Shown here piece after piece: positions 6,083 to 7,114 of a stretch of DNA of 7,114 bases (the stretch's first letter is position 1; every line of letters starts with the position of its first letter). Made by a program: the position numbers and the translations under genes. The stretch spans positions 1 to 7,114 of the forward strand of contig DATEDC010000019.1 of assembly GCA_035286585.1 (NCBI GenBank), read 5' to 3'. This stretch comes from DSOS01 sp035286585 (GTDB lineage: Bacteria > Chloroflexota > Anaerolineae > Anaerolineales > UBA4823). The notes beneath the pieces were generated by a model. The model did no database searches and was not told where the DNA came from. It was given only the letters and a program-made list of their open reading frames with translations.

Positions 6083-6167
6083 GATCAAGCGTGGATACCC
6101 GCTCATTTTCCCTCTGCCCGGCTGGATGAATTTATCGTCATGCCCAACGATTTCCACGCCCTCTTGC

Positions 6168-6272
6168 GTACGGGCGAAGCATCCGCCGCGGTGAAATTTC
6201 CAGGGAGAATCTATCGACTTGAAACGCAGCCCTCCTCGTCCATTCAGCCTCTGCCTGCGGATGCTTCGCCCC
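6168..6272. repeat. REP-like inverted repeat inside the transposase remnant
   Basis: GGGCGAAGCATCCGC (6172-6186) and GCGGATGCTTCGCCC (6257-6271) are perfect 15-bp inverted arms around a 70-base spacer. With flanking bases the left arm reads GTACGGGCGAAGC, one mismatch from the core in the spacer at 1965-2041. The arms are translated in frame as GEASA and ADASP. From recall, related Chloroflexota transposases carry similar GEAS and DASP segments at this place, so the repeat is probably a family trait and not a recent insertion. Confidence 0.75.
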
Positions 6273-6495
6273 ACCCCCCGAAGGGCACCGTAGCAGGCTC
6301 TTTGAACGCCATCATCCAGAATTTCAAGTCCATCAGCACGCGCAAAATCAACCAGGCCCTCGACACTCCCGGCAATAAAATATGGCAGCGCGATTATTAC
6401 GAACACATCATTCGGAATGAGAGCGAACTGAACGCCATCCGAAAATACATCCTGGGTAACCCCCTGCGCTGGCAACTCGACCAGGAGAACCCGGC

Positions 6496-6503
6496 GAGAA
6501 GGA
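6496..6503 (+). promoter_or_regulatory. Shine-Dalgarno of hsdM
   Basis: GAGAAGGA ends 6 bases before ATG 6510, giving a strong ribosome-binding site inside the 3' end of the transposase remnant. It fixes the hsdM start. I found no convincing promoter close upstream, so transcription may come through the remnant. Confidence 0.7.
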
Positions 6504-6509
6504 AATCCG

Positions 6510-7114
6510 ATGAATAACGAATCCTCCACCATCGTCCAACGCCTGTGGAACTACTGCAACGTGCTGCGCGACGACGGCATGTCATACGGCGATTACGTCG
6601 AGCAGCTTACCTACCTGCTGTTCCTCAAGATGGACGACGAGAACGTGCGCATGCTGGGCAAGCCCAGCGCCATCCCGGCTGAATACAACTGGGCCAGCCT
6701 GCACGGGCTATCCGGCGAAGCGCTGGAGCTGCACTACCGACAGATACTGACCGCCCTGGGGCAGGGCTCGGGGCTGATCCCGGTCATCTTCCGCAAGGCG
6801 CAGAACAAAATCCAGGACCCCGCCAAGCTGGAGCGCCTGGTGGAGCTGATCGACGGCGAGACCTGGATTGGGCTGGACATCGACATCAAGGGCGAAATCT
6901 ACGAGGGCCTGCTGGAGAAGAACGCCCAGGACACCAAGTCCGGCGCCGGGCAGTACTTTACGCCGCGCCCCTTGATTCAGGCGATCGTGGACGTCATGCG
7001 CCCGGTTCCCGGCGAGACGGTCTGCGATCCCGCGTGCGGAACGGGTGGCTTCCTGCTAGCGGGGCACGACTTCATCGCCAATAACTACCCGCTGGACATC
7101 GACCAGTGGCAGCA
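6510..7114 (+). CDS. hsdM: Type I restriction-modification DNA methyltransferase subunit M (3' partial)
   Basis: Adenine-specific DNA methyltransferase subunit that works with HsdS (specificity) and HsdR (cleavage). Only 201 codons are in the window; family members are usually about 480-550 residues. The N-terminal helical HsdM_N domain spans about 5-130 (RLWNYCNVLRDDGMSYGDYVEQLTYLLFLKM region). KSGAGQYFTPRPLI (143-156) precedes the S-adenosylmethionine-binding motif I DPACGTGGFL (173-182). Both are intact and typical. The catalytic NPPF/NPPY motif would lie beyond the window end. The start is ATG 6510 with a strong Shine-Dalgarno, overlapping the end of the transposase remnant by 8 bases (ATGAATAA). 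Partner genes hsdS and hsdR are expected downstream but not seen. Nothing suggests a broken reading frame so far. Confidence 0.93.
   Translation, partial: MNNESSTIVQRLWNYCNVLRDDGMSYGDYVEQLTYLLFLKMDDENVRMLGKPSAIPAEYNWASLHGLSGEALELHYRQILTALGQGSGLIPVIFRKAQNKIQDPAKLERLVELIDGETWIGLDIDIKGEIYEGLLEKNAQDTKSGAGQYFTPRPLIQAIVDVMRPVPGETVCDPACGTGGFLLAGHDFIANNYPLDIDQWQ

Larger units (their letters stand above)
6092..6517 (+). pseudogene. Decayed REP-associated/IS200-like Y1 transposase (N-terminally truncated)
   Basis: Remnant of a HUH single-strand transposase. Homology starts about ten bases after the acyltransferase stop (IPAHFPSARLDEFIV, no start codon) and continues in one frame into MPNDFHALLR from ATG 6140. 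Numbered from that ATG, GSLNAIIQNFKS is at 53-64, WQRDYYEHIIRNE at 82-94 and IRKYILGNPLRW at 100-111, with Tyr103 the likely nucleophile. Intact relatives carry about 70 more residues at the N-terminus and the motif MPNHxH; here the first His is Asp (GAT for CAT, one base). Both defects point to an inactive protein. The middle (residues 11-46) is low-complexity and encoded by a repeat with perfect 15-bp arms. The stop overlaps the hsdM start by 8 bases. A short product from ATG 6140 could still be made, perhaps only to couple translation to hsdM. Confidence 0.75.

Noticed and set aside
6088..6110. Possible terminator after the acyltransferase gene (AGCG...CGCT followed by CATTTTC).
   Set aside because: The stem has only four good outer pairs with a mismatch, and the T-run is four bases and interrupted. 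It also lies inside the start of transposase homology.
6376..6381. TAAAAT as a -10 box for hsdM.
   Set aside because: No acceptable -35 sequence at 16-18 bases upstream, it lies about 130 bases from the start codon, and A/T-rich hexamers like this occur by chance in coding sequence.

Overview
The window is a GC-rich bacterial chromosome segment. Dense coding, translationally overlapping genes, a VIT/vWA protein with a PEP-CTERM-like tail, and a REP-type repeat family with an IS200-like transposase of the kind seen in Chloroflexota all suggest an Anaerolineae-like Chloroflexota bacterium. This assignment is inference from protein and repeat style; no rRNA or other marker gene is present.

Layout, left to right. 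(1) 1-1937, plus strand: the C-terminal 643 residues or so of a large VIT + von Willebrand A surface protein ending in a PEP-CTERM-like sorting signal; its N-terminus probably lies before the window. (2) 1938-2042: a 105-bp convergent spacer packed with inverted repeats. Read on the minus strand, one forms a long hairpin followed directly by five T residues, a good terminator for the next gene. (3) 2043-2654, minus strand: a small Rossmann-fold NADP-binding oxidoreductase of the F420-dependent NADP reductase family. (4) 2835-3743, minus strand: an AAA+ ATPase whose core closely resembles Rubisco activase, although no Rubisco gene is in view. (5) 3744-4011: a divergent regulatory region with a good sigma-70-type promoter for the plus strand and two inverted repeats. 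(6) 4012-6082, plus strand: three overlapping genes for phospholipid synthesis. These are phosphatidylserine decarboxylase (psd), CDP-diacylglycerol-serine O-phosphatidyltransferase (pssA) and a DUF374-type lysophospholipid acyltransferase. PssA makes phosphatidylserine, Psd converts it to phosphatidylethanolamine, and the third protein probably acylates a lipid. (7) 6092-6517, plus strand: a decayed REP-associated/IS200-like Y1 transposase. It lacks its N-terminal part, the first His of its HUH motif is Asp, and it carries a perfect 15-bp inverted repeat inside its reading frame. (8) 6510-7114, plus strand: the start of a type I restriction-modification methyltransferase subunit (hsdM), cut by the window end.

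The least ordinary points are the Rubisco-activase-like ATPase, the repeat core (GTAGGGGCGAAGC) that occurs both in the spacer at 1965-2041 and inside the transposase remnant, and the junction where that remnant joins a lipid operon to a restriction-modification locus. I saw no CRISPR array, tRNA or rRNA. No stretch over 300 bases lacks a gene.
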